This document shows, piece by piece, positions 52,601 through 61,144 of a stretch of 64,000 nt of DNA. The stretch's first letter is position 1, and the number at the start of each line of letters is the position of its first letter. The notes under the pieces are model-generated. The model had not been told where the DNA came from. It worked only from the letters and a program-made list of their open reading frames with translations, and did no database searches. The stretch spans positions 6,324,001-6,388,000 of the forward strand of contig NZ_JAZHRT010000001.1 of assembly GCF_036924535.1 (NCBI RefSeq), given 5' to 3'. The translations under genes and the position numbers were made by a program. Origin of the DNA: Bradyrhizobium sp. AZCC 2262. Its GTDB lineage: Bacteria > Pseudomonadota > Alphaproteobacteria > Rhizobiales > Xanthobacteraceae.

Positions 52601-52633
52601 AAAACGCCCGCTCCCCACGGGCGTTTTCTTTTT
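52601..52633 (+). terminator. Rho-independent terminator after the small stress gene
   Basis: AAAACGCCCG-CTCCCCA-CGGGCGTTTT forms a ten-base stem with a seven-base loop, followed by CTTTTT. It works for the plus-strand gene at 52303 and, because of the A-rich left arm, probably also for the minus-strand sigma operon. Confidence 0.9.
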
Positions 52634-52644
52634 GTCGGGGCGTC

Positions 52645-52806
52645 TCAATGTCCAGAGTGCCCATCGCCGCCGGTCGAGCCGTCACCGCCTGTCCACGGCT
52701 CGCTTGAATCGCCGCTCCGCTTGACCTTCGTGCCTTGCCTGAATGCAAACCCGATGAATCCCGCAAGGAGCAAGAAAACGAGAAGTGGCCCCAGCCAATT
52801 CGGCAT
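52645..52806 (-). CDS. small membrane protein in the sigma/anti-sigma operon
   Basis: This 53-residue frame is MPNWLGPLLVFLLLAGFIGF, then AFRQGTKVKRS, with a Gly/Ser/Asp/Glu-rich end (DGSTGGDGHSGH). A single hydrophobic helix at about 5-23 is followed by a basic and then an acidic low-complexity tail. The ATG at 52806 has GGAG about six bases upstream. It lies 27 bases after the anti-sigma gene, so it is probably the third gene of that operon. No family is recognised. Confidence 0.6.
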   Translation of the reverse strand: MPNWLGPLLVFLLLAGFIGFAFRQGTKVKRSGDSSEPWTGGDGSTGGDGHSGH

Positions 52807-52833
52807 GGTGAACTCCGTTTGGATCGCCTCGGC

Positions 52834-53745
52834 TTACCGCGGCGCCGCCGCAGCCGGCACGGTCTCGATCAGCTTGCCGGTATAGATCGGCGCCGAGGTC
52901 GGCTGGCCGCTCGGCGATCCGCCGGCCGGCTCGACGGTCACCGCGTAGAGCGCGGAATTGATCGTGCCGGCGTCGAAGTCGGCGAGCACCGGGCGCGCGG
53001 TGAAATCGCTGCCGCCGATCACGCCGAGCGAGCGCGGCTGCGGCAGCTTGTCGGAGATCAGCCAGAGCTCAAAGCTCTTGCCGGGCTCGGCATCGGCGCC
53101 GACCTTGCGGACGGTGAAGTTTTTGGTCGCGGCGTCGACCGTCAGGATGAAGGCGGGCGAGCCGCCGTCACGCTGCAATAGCGCAACGTATTGCGCCGAG
53201 GGCACGGGCGATGGCGCCGGCGTCTTGACCTCGACCGTCTGGATACGCGGCTTCGGCCGCAGCGCTTCCGGCAGCAGTTCCGGCCGATAGACCTGCACCG
53301 CCAGCATCCCGACCAGGGCTGCGGCAAGCGCAGTGGCGACGGAGGCGACATTGCGCCAGCGCTTCGCCCGATCAGACAATCGGATGACGTTCGAATTGTC
53401 AGTGGCGACCGGCGCCGCCTCGGCGACCACGGGGGCCGTAACGGGCTCGACCCGAGACTCGGTTGACGGCCGAGGCGGAGACAGCAGCGCCTCGGGCAAC
53501 ACCAGCGGCGCCTGTTGTCCGCTGGAATGGATCGCGGCCTTGATGTTTTCCCACACGATCGGCCGCGGCTCGACCGAGCCGACCATCTGGTTCAGCGCGC
53601 CGAGCCGGTATTCCCAGGCATGGACGAGCGCGGTGTATTCGGTGTCGACGGCCATCATGGTCTCGACCTGCGCGCGCTCGTCGGCATCGAGAGTGCCGAG
53701 CGCATATTCCGCGGCGAGCGCGATATGGTCTTCGCTATAGGCCAT
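52834..53745 (-). CDS. anti-sigma factor (RskA-type, membrane)
   Basis: This 303-residue protein has an N-terminal cytoplasmic anti-sigma domain (about 1-72: HIALAAEYALGTLDADERAQ and EYRLGALNQM), an Ala/Pro-rich linker, and a membrane helix near 132-152 (VASVATALAAALVGMLAVQV). A periplasmic anti-sigma-K domain (RskA) follows at about 185-290 with FELWLISDKLPQPRSLGVI. RskA proteins hold an ECF sigma factor until proteolysis. It lies 17 bases after the sigma gene, so the pair is an operon. The signal is unknown. Confidence 0.9.
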   Translation of the reverse strand: MAYSEDHIALAAEYALGTLDADERAQVETMMAVDTEYTALVHAWEYRLGALNQMVGSVEPRPIVWENIKAAIHSSGQQAPLVLPEALLSPPRPSTESRVEPVTAPVVAEAAPVATDNSNVIRLSDRAKRWRNVASVATALAAALVGMLAVQVYRPELLPEALRPKPRIQTVEVKTPAPSPVPSAQYVALLQRDGGSPAFILTVDAATKNFTVRKVGADAEPGKSFELWLISDKLPQPRSLGVIGGSDFTARPVLADFDAGTINSALYAVTVEPAGGSPSGQPTSAPIYTGKLIETVPAAAAPR

Positions 53746-53762
53746 CGTTCAAGATCCGGACA

Positions 53763-54308
53763 TCAAAGCCCGAGACACTCCCTTATGTCCATCATGCTGC
53801 GGCGCAGCCACGTCTTCACCGTATTCACCGGCGCCTCGAACTTGAGGGCAAGCTGCTCGCGGCTCCAGCCGTTGTAATAGGCCAGGAGCACCAGCTTCTG
53901 CCGATCCGGCTCGAGGCGGCCGACGCATTCCAGCAACCGCTTCAACTCTTCCGTCATTTCGCGGCGCGCCAGCGGATCGGGTGAATCGGCCGCGACTTCC
54001 ATCGCGGTCGGCTCCTCCTCGATCGAGACTTCGCTCTTCTTGCGCACCACGTCGATCGCCCGGTTGCGCGCGATCGACGCCATCCATGTAATCGGCGAAG
54101 CGAGCGCCGGGTTGAACTGTCCGGCATTGTTCCAGATCTTGACGTAAGCCTCCTGAATGACCTCCTCCGCAAGGTCCTGACGGCGCAAGATACGGAGCAC
54201 GACGCCGAAGAGTTTCGCGCGCGTGGCGGCGTAAAGGCGCTCAAAAGCGGCCTCATCCCCCTTCGCTACCGCGGCAATCAGCCAGACCAGCTCCGCTGGC
54301 GTCAGCAT
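53763..54308 (-). CDS. ECF RNA polymerase sigma factor (SigK-like)
   Basis: This 181-residue sigma factor has region 2 at about 20-90 (FERLYAATRAKLFGVVLRIL, EVIQEAYVKIWNNAG and ITWMASIARNRAIDVVRKK) and region 4 at about 120-175 (LDPDRQKLVLLAYYNGWSRE, VNTVKTWLRRSMMDIRECL). It is the partner of the RskA-type anti-sigma factor downstream and presumably autoregulates the operon. This is not the EcfG general-stress factor, because its regulators are of the SigK/RskA type. The ATG at 54308 fits the family. Confidence 0.92.
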   Translation of the reverse strand: MLTPAELVWLIAAVAKGDEAAFERLYAATRAKLFGVVLRILRRQDLAEEVIQEAYVKIWNNAGQFNPALASPITWMASIARNRAIDVVRKKSEVSIEEEPTAMEVAADSPDPLARREMTEELKRLLECVGRLEPDRQKLVLLAYYNGWSREQLALKFEAPVNTVKTWLRRSMMDIRECLGL

Positions 54309-54430
54309 TCAGCGTCCCCCAAAACCTCGATCCTCCACCCGCGTCTTACGCCGGAGCCGTCGAGAAGTTTCGTAGCATACCCTGCGCCAGAGGGGCCACC
54401 AAGTCGCCGGTTTCGGGGAATCTGGACAGG

Positions 54431-54459
54431 AAAAACCCGGGCCTTGCAGCCCGGGTTTC
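54431..54459 (-). terminator. terminator downstream of fliJ
   Basis: AACCCGGGC-CTTGCA-GCCCGGGTT is a nine-base stem with a six-base loop. On the minus strand it is followed by TTTTT, the right order for a Rho-independent end of the fliI-fliJ transcript. Confidence 0.85.
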
Positions 54460-54489
54460 GTTTCGTGCAACCGATGAGTGTGAGAAGCG

Positions 54490-54906
54490 TCAGGCGACGC
54501 CAAGCCGGGCGCGCATCAGGCCGATGGAGTCCATGTCGGCCTGCTCCCGGGCGCTCTCCTCGGCGCGCTCACGCGCCTGGTCACGCTCGTCGAGCAGTTC
54601 CACCTTCTTCAGCTCCTCGAACGCTTCGCTCAACAGGCTCTTGGCGTCCTCAAGCTGGATGCGCAGTTCGTCGGCGGAGCGGGTCAGGTTTTCCCGGCGC
54701 TGGATCGCGGCCTTGGCGTAGGTCGGGTAGGCGAAATGGGAGGGATCGTTGATCCCGGCCCGCTCCTGCTCGGTCTGGATTTCGCGCTCGAGATCGACCG
54801 ACATGCGCTGGAAGTCGGCGATCATGCCCTCGATCTGGGTAACCCTTCGGCGCTTCTCATCGACCTGAAATTTCTTCAGGCGGATCAGCGTTTCTCGTGA
54901 CTTCAT
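54490..54906 (-). CDS. fliJ: flagellar export protein FliJ
   Basis: This 138-residue protein is nearly all coiled coil, with MKSRETLIRLKKFQVDEKRR at the start, then RRENLTRSADELRIQLEDAK and FEELKKVELLDERDQARERA. The length and two-helix antiparallel layout are those of FliJ, which rotates inside the FliI hexamer and helps chaperone export in the cytoplasm. The start at 54906 fits the family N-terminus. It lies about 108 bases after fliI in the same direction and ends at a terminator. Confidence 0.9.
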   Translation of the reverse strand: MKSRETLIRLKKFQVDEKRRRVTQIEGMIADFQRMSVDLEREIQTEQERAGINDPSHFAYPTYAKAAIQRRENLTRSADELRIQLEDAKSLLSEAFEELKKVELLDERDQARERAEESAREQADMDSIGLMRARLGVA

Positions 54907-55014
54907 CGACTCATACTCCCCAGAAGTCCCAATCTGAACGCGGGACGGTGCCGGCACCCCGGGGGGCCCTACCGGCGTCATTAATCATGTGACGCGGATG
55001 ATGGCCTGACAAAG

Positions 55015-56340
55015 TTAGCGTTCCGTTTCCAAATTGGCGAGGATTTGCGCCAACTGGCGGTAGCCGTCATCCAGGCTCGATTTTTCGTCCTTGGCCTGGC
55101 GCAGGAAAGCTTCCAGCGGCTCGTGCAGCCGGATCGCCTCGTCGACTTCGGGGCTCGAACCCGCCCGGTAGGCGCCGAGCCGGATCAATTCCTCCATGTC
55201 GGCGTAGGTCGCCATCACCTGCCGGCCCCGCATGATGACGGGCAGATAGTCCGGATTGGCCGATCTCGGCATGGTGCGGGAGACCGATTTGAGGATATTG
55301 ATCGCGGGAAACCGCCCGCGCTCCGCAATCGAGCGTTGCATCACGACGTGGCCGTCCAGAATGCCACGGACCGCGTCCGCGATCGGTTCGTTATGGTCGT
55401 CGCCGTCGACCAGCACCGTGAAAATGCCGGTAATGGTGCCAATACCGGTGCCCGGCCCTGCCCGCTCCAGGAGTTTCGGCAATTCGGTGAACACGGTCGG
55501 CGTATAGCCCTTGGCCGTCGGCGGCTCGCCGGCCGACAACCCGATCTCGCGTTGCGCCATCGCAAAGCGCGTGACCGAATCCATCAGGCAGAGCACGTCC
55601 TTGTCCTCGTCGCGAAAATACTCCGCGATCGCCAGCGTCAGGTAGGCCGCCTGCCGCCGCATCAAAGCGGGCTCATCCGATGTCGCCACCACCACGACCG
55701 AGCGCGCCAGGCCCTCGTCGCCGAGATCCTCCTGCAGAAATTCCTGCACCTCGCGGCCGCGTTCGCCGATCAGGCCGATAACGGTGACGTCGGCATCGAC
55801 GTTGCGCGCCAGCATCGACAGCAGCACCGATTTGCCGACGCCGGAACCTGCGAAGATGCCGAGCCGCTGGCCGCGGCAGCAGGTCAGGAACGTGTTGAGC
55901 GCGCGGACGCCGAGATCGAGCGGGAGGCCTACGCGCTTGCGCGAATGCGCCGGCGGCGGGGAATTGCGGTAGGGCATCGGCGACGGCCCCTGCATCAGCG
56001 GCCCCTTGCCGTCGATCGGTTCCCCCATCGCGTTGACGACGCGGCCGAGCCAGGCCGGTGACGGCCGCACCTGGCTGGCCGCCGTGGCTATGACCGCGCG
56101 GCAGCCGCGCCTGACACCTTCGAGTCCGCCGAATGGCATGACGACAGCGTTGCTGCCGGAAAACCCGATGACCTCAGCCGGGATGAAACGGTTTCCGCCG
56201 GTATCGATGACGATCCTCGCGCCGACCGACATCGCATGAATGGGCCCCGCGATCTCGACCATCAGCCCGCGCACGCCCACAACACGGCCATATATATTGA
56301 CGCCGTCGATATCGCCGATCTGCTCCGCGAGCGCCTTCAT
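55015..56340 (-). CDS. fliI: flagellum-specific ATP synthase FliI
   Basis: This 441-residue ATPase is related to F1-beta. Walker A is [17 protein letters not shown] near residue 165, Walker B is [13 protein letters not shown] and the export-ATPase signature is [16 protein letters not shown]. FliI provides energy for substrate unfolding and delivery to the flagellar export gate. ATG 56340 starts the family N-terminus ([13 protein letters not shown]). A CtrA-like site lies 40 bases upstream and ctrA itself is divergent. fliJ follows. Confidence 0.96.
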   Translation of the reverse strand: MKALAEQIGDIDGVNIYGRVVGVRGLMVEIAGPIHAMSVGARIVIDTGGNRFIPAEVIGFSGSNAVVMPFGGLEGVRRGCRAVIATAASQVRPSPAWLGRVVNAMGEPIDGKGPLMQGPSPMPYRNSPPPAHSRKRVGLPLDLGVRALNTFLTCCRGQRLGIFAGSGVGKSVLLSMLARNVDADVTVIGLIGERGREVQEFLQEDLGDEGLARSVVVVATSDEPALMRRQAAYLTLAIAEYFRDEDKDVLCLMDSVTRFAMAQREIGLSAGEPPTAKGYTPTVFTELPKLLERAGPGTGIGTITGIFTVLVDGDDHNEPIADAVRGILDGHVVMQRSIAERGRFPAINILKSVSRTMPRSANPDYLPVIMRGRQVMATYADMEELIRLGAYRAGSSPEVDEAIRLHEPLEAFLRQAKDEKSSLDDGYRQLAQILANLETER

Positions 56341-56379
56341 TGCGAAAACCTTAAGTTTTCACGCATTTGAGCCCGCCGC

Positions 56380-56394
56380 TTAACCTCGTGTTTA
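56380..56394 (-). promoter_or_regulatory. candidate CtrA box in the fliI promoter
   Basis: TTAA-N7-TTTA (TTAACCTCGTGTTTA) is one base from TTAA-N7-TTAA and begins 40 bases upstream of the fliI start. The box is palindromic enough to be bound on either strand. CtrA controls flagellar class-II genes in Caulobacter. Confidence 0.45.
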
Positions 56395-56464
56395 CCCGCA
56401 TCATTAATCATTGCGTCACTGTCTTTGGTGACTGAGAGCGCTCGCCCAGAAGGGCGAAACGGGG

Positions 56465-56625
56465 GAGTCGGTTAGGTCCGTCTCTTAATCTGGAGCTTGA
56501 GTAGACACGGTAGAGAAAAGCTGCTTCCGAGCAATATCTTAGGGCGATTCGCTAAAAATTGCACTTAAAGAGCTTGCGAACCGGAATCAGATTTTGTTAA
56601 CCATATGTCTGTCAGGATCCGAATC
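56465..56625. promoter_or_regulatory. cluster of four GANTC (CcrM) sites in the ctrA promoter region
   Basis: GAGTC at 56465-56469, GATTC at 56546-56550, GAATC at 56584-56588 and GAATC at 56621-56625 fall within 161 bases upstream of ctrA, where fewer than one would be expected by chance. In Caulobacter a GANTC site in the ctrA P1 promoter links transcription to methylation by CcrM and to GcrA. The arrangement here suggests the same. Confidence 0.55.
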
Positions 56626-56700
56626 AGTTGTTAAAGGCGTTTTGAGTGCCGCAAGTGCGGCCGACCTGACGCCCGGAGCGGCGGACTAAAGGGGACTGGC

Positions 56701-57402
56701 ATGCGCGTTTTGCTGATTGAAGATGACAGCGCTGTCGCGCAGTCGATCGAGCTGATGCTCAAATCCGAGAGTTTCAACGTCTATACGACGGACCTCGGAG
56801 AAGAAGGCGTCGACCTCGGTAAGCTATATGATTACGACATTATCCTTCTCGACCTTAACCTGCCCGACATGTCCGGCTACGACGTGCTCAAGCAGCTCCG
56901 GGTTTCGAAGATCAAGACCCCCATTCTGATCCTCTCCGGCCTCGCCGGCATCGAGGATAAGGTCAAGGGTCTCGGCGTCGGTGCCGATGACTACATGACC
57001 AAGCCCTTCCACAAGGACGAACTGGTTGCCCGCATCCATGCGATCGTGCGCCGTTCCAAGGGTCATGCCCAGTCGGTCATCCAGACCGGCGATCTCGTCG
57101 TCAATCTCGACACCAAGACGGTCGAGGTCGGCGGCCAGCGCGTCCACCTGACCGGCAAGGAATACCAGATGCTGGAGCTGCTCTCGCTCCGCAAGGGAAC
57201 CACGCTGACCAAGGAAATGTTCCTCAACCACCTCTATGGCGGCATGGACGAGCCCGAGCTGAAGATCATCGACGTCTTCATCTGCAAGCTGCGCAAGAAG
57301 CTCGCAAACGCCTCCGAAGGCCGCAACTTCATCGAAACCGTGTGGGGCCGCGGCTACGTGCTGCGCGAGCCGCACGAGGCGGACGAGCGCATCCCCGCCT
57401 GA
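56701..57402 (+). CDS. ctrA: cell-cycle response regulator CtrA
   Basis: This 233-residue OmpR-type regulator has a receiver domain with the phospho-acceptor D51 ([15 protein letters not shown]) and K101 in [11 protein letters not shown] winged helix follows at about 125-225 with [20 protein letters not shown] and the recognition-region [20 protein letters not shown]. These match alphaproteobacterial CtrA almost throughout. CtrA controls the cell cycle, division and flagellar genes. The C-terminus here is EADERIPA. The ATG at 56701 follows GGGGAC. The gene is divergent from fliI and ends at a terminator. Confidence 0.97.
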   Translation: MRVLLIEDDSAVAQSIELMLKSESFNVYTTDLGEEGVDLGKLYDYDIILLDLNLPDMSGYDVLKQLRVSKIKTPILILSGLAGIEDKVKGLGVGADDYMTKPFHKDELVARIHAIVRRSKGHAQSVIQTGDLVVNLDTKTVEVGGQRVHLTGKEYQMLELLSLRKGTTLTKEMFLNHLYGGMDEPELKIIDVFICKLRKKLANASEGRNFIETVWGRGYVLREPHEADERIPA

Positions 57403-57446
57403 TCAGGGTTTAAGGCGAGTCGCAAGGCTCACTCCTCCCGACTGGA

Positions 57447-57472
57447 CCCCGCCGCAAATGGCGGGGTTTTTG
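57447..57472 (+). terminator. terminator of ctrA
   Basis: CCCCGCC-GCAAAT-GGCGGGG followed by TTTTTG is a typical Rho-independent hairpin, 45 bases after the ctrA stop. Confidence 0.92.
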
Positions 57473-57575
57473 TTTGGGGAGGTCGCCCCCGTCAACCGCG
57501 CGATCGACAAAGCCGCCGACAGCACGCTGCCTAGCCGTCCGGCGCAGGCCGGACGGCACGACGCCCCCTGAAAAT

Positions 57576-58730
57576 TCAGGTGCGCGCGAGCGTGTCGAGC
57601 TTGCCTCGAAGCTCATCAATCGCCGGCTTCGCAATATCGCCGGCGCCGGGCGTTGCCAGCACCTTGTCACACATCTGGTTGATCGTTGGGGTCGCGACCA
57701 CAATCAGCTTTACGAGGGTGCTCTTTCCTTCAGGAGGGAGCTGCGTTGCGCGGGAGCTGACTTCATTCAGTTGAGCTACTGCCTCCTTCAGCTTGGGCAG
57801 AGCGGCCTGGGCCGAAGCGGCATCGGTGATGCCGGGAAGCAAGGTCCTGATGGAACCAACCGACGCGTTGATCTGGTTCGCCAGATTCATCCCTCCGACC
57901 GTCAAATCCGCCGGAGCCTTGCCCACGGTACCGGTCGCGGTCCGCGTCGTGGCGGGAGGCGACACCTGAGCGACTGTGTCCTCCCCTGAGCGCCCAAGGG
58001 CGAACCAGACCAGACCGCCCAATACTACCGCGGCGACCAACCAGTACGGCCATTGTGGTACCGCTGTTCTGCTGGCCAGCGCAGAGGCCGCCTGACCAGC
58101 CCCGGAAATGGTCCGCTCCGAAGCCTCTGCAATTCGGCCGCCAGCCGCGCTGGCTGCCGCCGCGCCGCTGCGCAAGCTTTCAGTCGCTCCATCGATGAGA
58201 CCGGCTGCATTCAACTGACTGGCAAGACCGGACGGTATTGCCGCGGCGATCTGATCCTTCTGTGAAGTGAGAAGGGATGCCAGCCCGCTTGCATCGAGAC
58301 CCATGCTGCGTTGCTGCTGACCTAACGAGCCGAGAACCACGGGGCCAAGCATGCCGAGCATCGACTTGCTGGTGCCCTCGCCGATCCCCGCGAACTTGCC
58401 TATCGTCTGGGCCATTGTATCCAGCGCTCCGCCACCGAACAGGCCAGAAAGCATGTTCGATCCGGATTCCGCCAGCAGGTTCTGGCCGGCACCGCCGACG
58501 AGATTCTTGAGGCTCTCGAGCGAACCGGATTGCTGCGTCAGCGTGTTGGTAAGCTGGCGTGCCCCATTGGGAGTGGAGGCAACGTCAGCGAGGCTTGCAA
58601 GAAGGGCGGGAACTGCACCCGCGATGGCTTTTTGCGCGATATTGCGATCAAGACCCAGAACAGAAGCGATCTTCGCGATCATGTCCGGCGTGAGGAATTG
58701 CATCACTACAGAGACCAGATTCGTCGCCAT
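57576..58730 (-). CDS. DUF937-family protein
   Basis: This 384-residue protein has an N-terminal DUF937 region (about 1-165: FLTPDMIAKIASVLGLDRNI and KAIAGAVPALLASLADVAST) rich in short helices, an Ala/Ser-rich middle, a membrane helix at about 223-243 and a C-terminal helical part. DUF937 (YidB-like) proteins have no established function. ATG 58730 has GGAG upstream. It is convergent with ctrA and divergent from a GlsB-type gene. No partner genes define a process. Confidence 0.8.
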   Translation of the reverse strand: MATNLVSVVMQFLTPDMIAKIASVLGLDRNIAQKAIAGAVPALLASLADVASTPNGARQLTNTLTQQSGSLESLKNLVGGAGQNLLAESGSNMLSGLFGGGALDTMAQTIGKFAGIGEGTSKSMLGMLGPVVLGSLGQQQRSMGLDASGLASLLTSQKDQIAAAIPSGLASQLNAAGLIDGATESLRSGAAAASAAGGRIAEASERTISGAGQAASALASRTAVPQWPYWLVAAVVLGGLVWFALGRSGEDTVAQVSPPATTRTATGTVGKAPADLTVGGMNLANQINASVGSIRTLLPGITDAASAQAALPKLKEAVAQLNEVSSRATQLPPEGKSTLVKLIVVATPTINQMCDKVLATPGAGDIAKPAIDELRGKLDTLART

Positions 58731-58911
58731 GGCGATTCTCCCGAGCAAGGGTGTAGTTGCCTGCTCAAGCTAATCCGTCCCCTCCGGATTGCGCCCCAAA
58801 GTTTGATCACCTTATATTACAACCTCGCCGGATTAATCGAAGTTCCGTAAAAACTGCTACGATTTGGCCTCTCAACGAAGATTTCGCTCCTCAACGCAAG
58901 GAGTTGCGCGA

Positions 58912-59169
58912 ATGGGTATTCTCTGGACGATCATCATCGGCTTCATCGCCGGCGTCATCGCCAAATTCATTATGCCGGGCGATAATGAACCATCAGGCTT
59001 CATCATGACGACGATCCTTGGGATCGTGGGTGCTTTCGTTGCATCGTATCTCGGACGAGGCCTCGGCTGGTACAGCCCGGGTGAAGGTGCAGGACTTATC
59101 GGAGCGGTCGTCGGGGCGATCATCATCTTGTTCGTCTATGGCCTCATCACGAGCCGGCGAACGACTTGA
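58912..59169 (+). CDS. GlsB/YeaQ/YmgE-family membrane protein
   Basis: This 85-residue protein has three hydrophobic segments with the family's pattern MGILWTIIIGFIAGVIAKF, GFIMTTILGIVGAFVASYLG and GAGLIGAVVGAIIILFVYG. Glycines and prolines mark the turns. E. coli YeaQ/YmgE proteins are induced by stress, but the function is unknown. AAGGAG lies eight bases before ATG 58912. It is followed by another membrane protein gene in the same direction. Confidence 0.9.
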   Translation: MGILWTIIIGFIAGVIAKFIMPGDNEPSGFIMTTILGIVGAFVASYLGRGLGWYSPGEGAGLIGAVVGAIIILFVYGLITSRRTT

Positions 59170-59291
59170 AAGGCGCGTTCATGGCGGGCGATGTCGGATC
59201 GCGGAAACATCGCGGCCGATAACGCCGATCAGTACACGTCACCGCTGATCCTTCACGCTGCGCTGAACTGCGGCCGATGGAGCCTGAGCAG

Positions 59292-59876
59292 ATGTCGAAC
59301 TTCGATCTGGCACTGTCGGTTGCGCTTGGCATCGGGCTTGCCGCCGCAACCGGCTTTCGGCTGTTCCTCCCGTTGCTGGTTCTGAGCGTCGCGGCTTACA
59401 CCGGACATGCAAGCCTGAACGAGGGCTTCGCATGGCTCGGCACGCCAGCCGCCGTCATCATGCTCGGCACGGCAGCCATCGTGGAGATTGCCGCATTCTA
59501 TGTTCCGGGCGTGGACAATCTGCTCGATACGGTAGCGACGCCGGGCGCCGTCGTCGCAGGGACGATCGTATCCGCCGCTGTTATGACCGACCTGCCGCCG
59601 ATGCTGAAATGGACGGCAGCCATTATCGCGGGAGGTGGCGTTGCCGGTATCACGCAAGGTTTGACTGCAATGCTCAGGGCAAAATCCACCGTCTTTACCA
59701 GCGGCCTTGGGAATTCGGCAGTTGCCACGGCCGAACTCGGGAGCGCCTCGCTGATCTCGATCCTGGCGCTGACCGCGCCGATCGCCGCGCTCGCTCTGGT
59801 CATCCTCTTCTTCTGGCTGGCATTCCGGCTGCTTCGGGGCTTGGCTCGGAGATCGCATCAGCCAAACCAGCAATAA
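59292..59876 (+). CDS. DUF4126 membrane protein
   Basis: This 194-residue protein has about five hydrophobic segments and the DUF4126 signatures ALGIGLAAATGFRLFLPLLV and VDNLLDTVATPGAVVAGTI. The conserved Arg and Asp in the membrane parts are typical, but no activity is known. I chose ATG 59292 (MSNFDLALSV) because GGAG lies nine bases upstream. An ATG at 59277 is an alternative. A terminator at 59896 separates it from the next cluster. Confidence 0.82.
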   Translation: MSNFDLALSVALGIGLAAATGFRLFLPLLVLSVAAYTGHASLNEGFAWLGTPAAVIMLGTAAIVEIAAFYVPGVDNLLDTVATPGAVVAGTIVSAAVMTDLPPMLKWTAAIIAGGGVAGITQGLTAMLRAKSTVFTSGLGNSAVATAELGSASLISILALTAPIAALALVILFFWLAFRLLRGLARRSHQPNQQ

Positions 59877-59895
59877 GGCGAGAACACTCCTCGCA

Positions 59896-59925
59896 AGCTC
59901 CGCCGGCGATGGCGGGGCTTTGTTT
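59896..59925 (+). terminator. terminator after the DUF4126 gene
   Basis: AGCTCCGCC-GGCGAT-GGCGGGGCT forms a nine-pair stem (one G-U) with a six-base loop and is followed by TTGTTTT. Confidence 0.75.
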
Positions 59926-60008
59926 TCGGGGGATTGAACCGCCACCTCCCGTGCACCGACTGACAGATCGTGCGAACCTCTCGGAACGCACGAGTTGGGG
60001 CAGATTTA

Positions 60009-60413
60009 ATGATCCTTCAATCCCTCGCCGGGCTGCCGGCGTTCCTGGTCTATTTCTGCACGGCGATAACAGCCGTGGTGGCCTACCTCTTCGTCTATAC
60101 CCGCGTCACGCCGCATAACGAGTTCGAGCTGATCCGCGCCAACGAGCCGGCGGCGGCGATCGCGCTGGGCCTGAGCCTGCTCGGCTTCGTACTGCCGCTG
60201 GTCAGCGCCATCGCCCATTCCGCCAATGTCTGGGATTGCCTGATCTGGGCCGCGATCGCGCTGATCGTGCAGATCATCGTCTATTTCCTCGTCAGGGTTC
60301 CGGTGCCGAAATTGTCGGAGCGAATCGCTTCCGGCGAACTCGCCGCCGCGATCTGGCTCGGGCTGTCCTCGCTCGCCGCCGGCGCCCTCAACGCTGCCTG
60401 CATGATCTACTGA
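60009..60413 (+). CDS. DUF350 membrane protein (YjfL-like)
   Basis: This 134-residue protein has four hydrophobic segments and the DUF350 hallmarks TPHNEFELIRANEPAAAIAL and SGELAAAIWLGLSSLAAGAL, two half-repeats of one unit. In E. coli the homologue YjfL lies beside YjfM (DUF1190) and YjfC (glutathionylspermidine-synthase-like), as it does here. The start is ATG 60009. The next gene begins two bases after its stop, so the genes form an operon. Confidence 0.88.
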   Translation: MILQSLAGLPAFLVYFCTAITAVVAYLFVYTRVTPHNEFELIRANEPAAAIALGLSLLGFVLPLVSAIAHSANVWDCLIWAAIALIVQIIVYFLVRVPVPKLSERIASGELAAAIWLGLSSLAAGALNAACMIY

Positions 60414-60415
60414 CC

Positions 60416-60814
60416 ATGGCCAACAAACCAGACCAGGAATTCGGCAAGCGCAAGCCGGTGTCGGTGCCGGCATCGCCGCGCCCCGCTCCGCCGCCGGCGA
60501 AGCGCTCGGGCCACGTTGCGCTGCTGCTGATGGGTACGTTCGCGGTCGGCAGCGCCGCCTACACGCTGATGCCGAACCGCAATTGCGAACAATCGCCGAA
60601 TGCAGCTTCGTCGAGCGATACCGAATGCTCGTCGCGCGGGTCGTCATCCAGCAGCCGTGGCGGCTCAGGCGGCGGCTCGTCGCGCAGCAGCTACTACAGC
60701 AGCGATTCGTCCTCGAGCCATTCATCGTCAGGCACATCCGATTCCGCTTCGCACAGCGTGCAGCGCGGTGGCTTCGGCTCGTTTGCGCATGCCTTTGGTT
60801 TTTCCGGCGGCTGA
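60416..60814 (+). CDS. DUF1190 (YgiB/YjfM-like) protein
   Basis: This 132-residue protein has a basic Pro-rich N-terminus (KRKPVSVPASPRPAPPPAKR), a hydrophobic segment HVALLLMGTFAVGSAAYTLM and a Cys in NRNCEQSP. A long Ser/Gly-rich region follows (SSSSSRGGSGGGSSRSS) with a short GGFGSFAHAFGFSGG end. These are DUF1190 features, in which the low-complexity middle is typical. The function is unknown. It is coupled to the DUF350 gene and followed by a His-rich gene. Confidence 0.85.
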   Translation: MANKPDQEFGKRKPVSVPASPRPAPPPAKRSGHVALLLMGTFAVGSAAYTLMPNRNCEQSPNAASSSDTECSSRGSSSSSRGGSGGGSSRSSYYSSDSSSSHSSSGTSDSASHSVQRGGFGSFAHAFGFSGG

Positions 60815-60917
60815 TCCCAGCACGATGCCGTGAAAGGGGCCGGCTTTCGCTTGCTTCCGCGGCCGGAGGTGATGGAGACTGACGTCTCCCCAAAAGTCTC
60901 AGGACAGGATCGCAACC

Positions 60918-61136
60918 ATGAAACGCTCGCGTCGTGTGGTGCTGACATTGATGGGAAGCGCCGCGATCGGCGCGGTGTCGATGGGCCTGGTGCCGCGGCA
61001 GGATTGCGGGCCCGGTAGCGGGCCGGTCGTTGGTCCGGACGGCAGACTGTACTGCCGCCCGACCTATCGTGGCTTCGGCGGCGCACCGCACCGGCTGCAT
61101 GGCCACGGCCACGGCGGCCACCATGGTGGCGGTTAG
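60918..61136 (+). CDS. small His/Gly-rich hypothetical protein
   Basis: This 72-residue protein has an N-terminal hydrophobic segment RRVVLTLMGSAAIGAVSMGL and a Cys pair in PRQDCGPG and YCRPTYRG. The C-terminal GHGHGGHHGGG is a possible metal-binding tail. The ATG at 60918 lies between the DUF1190 and ATP-grasp genes (8 bases before the latter), so it is part of the operon. The start of its sequence resembles the DUF1190 anchor, which suggests a shortened paralogue. No function is known. Confidence 0.7.
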   Translation: MKRSRRVVLTLMGSAAIGAVSMGLVPRQDCGPGSGPVVGPDGRLYCRPTYRGFGGAPHRLHGHGHGGHHGGG

Positions 61137-61144
61137 AGCGCTCC

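Noticed and set aside
58831..58856. EcfG-like box before the DUF937 gene on the minus strand
   Set aside because: GGAAC-N17-GGTT has a mismatched -10 and lies more than 100 bases from the start; too weak to list.
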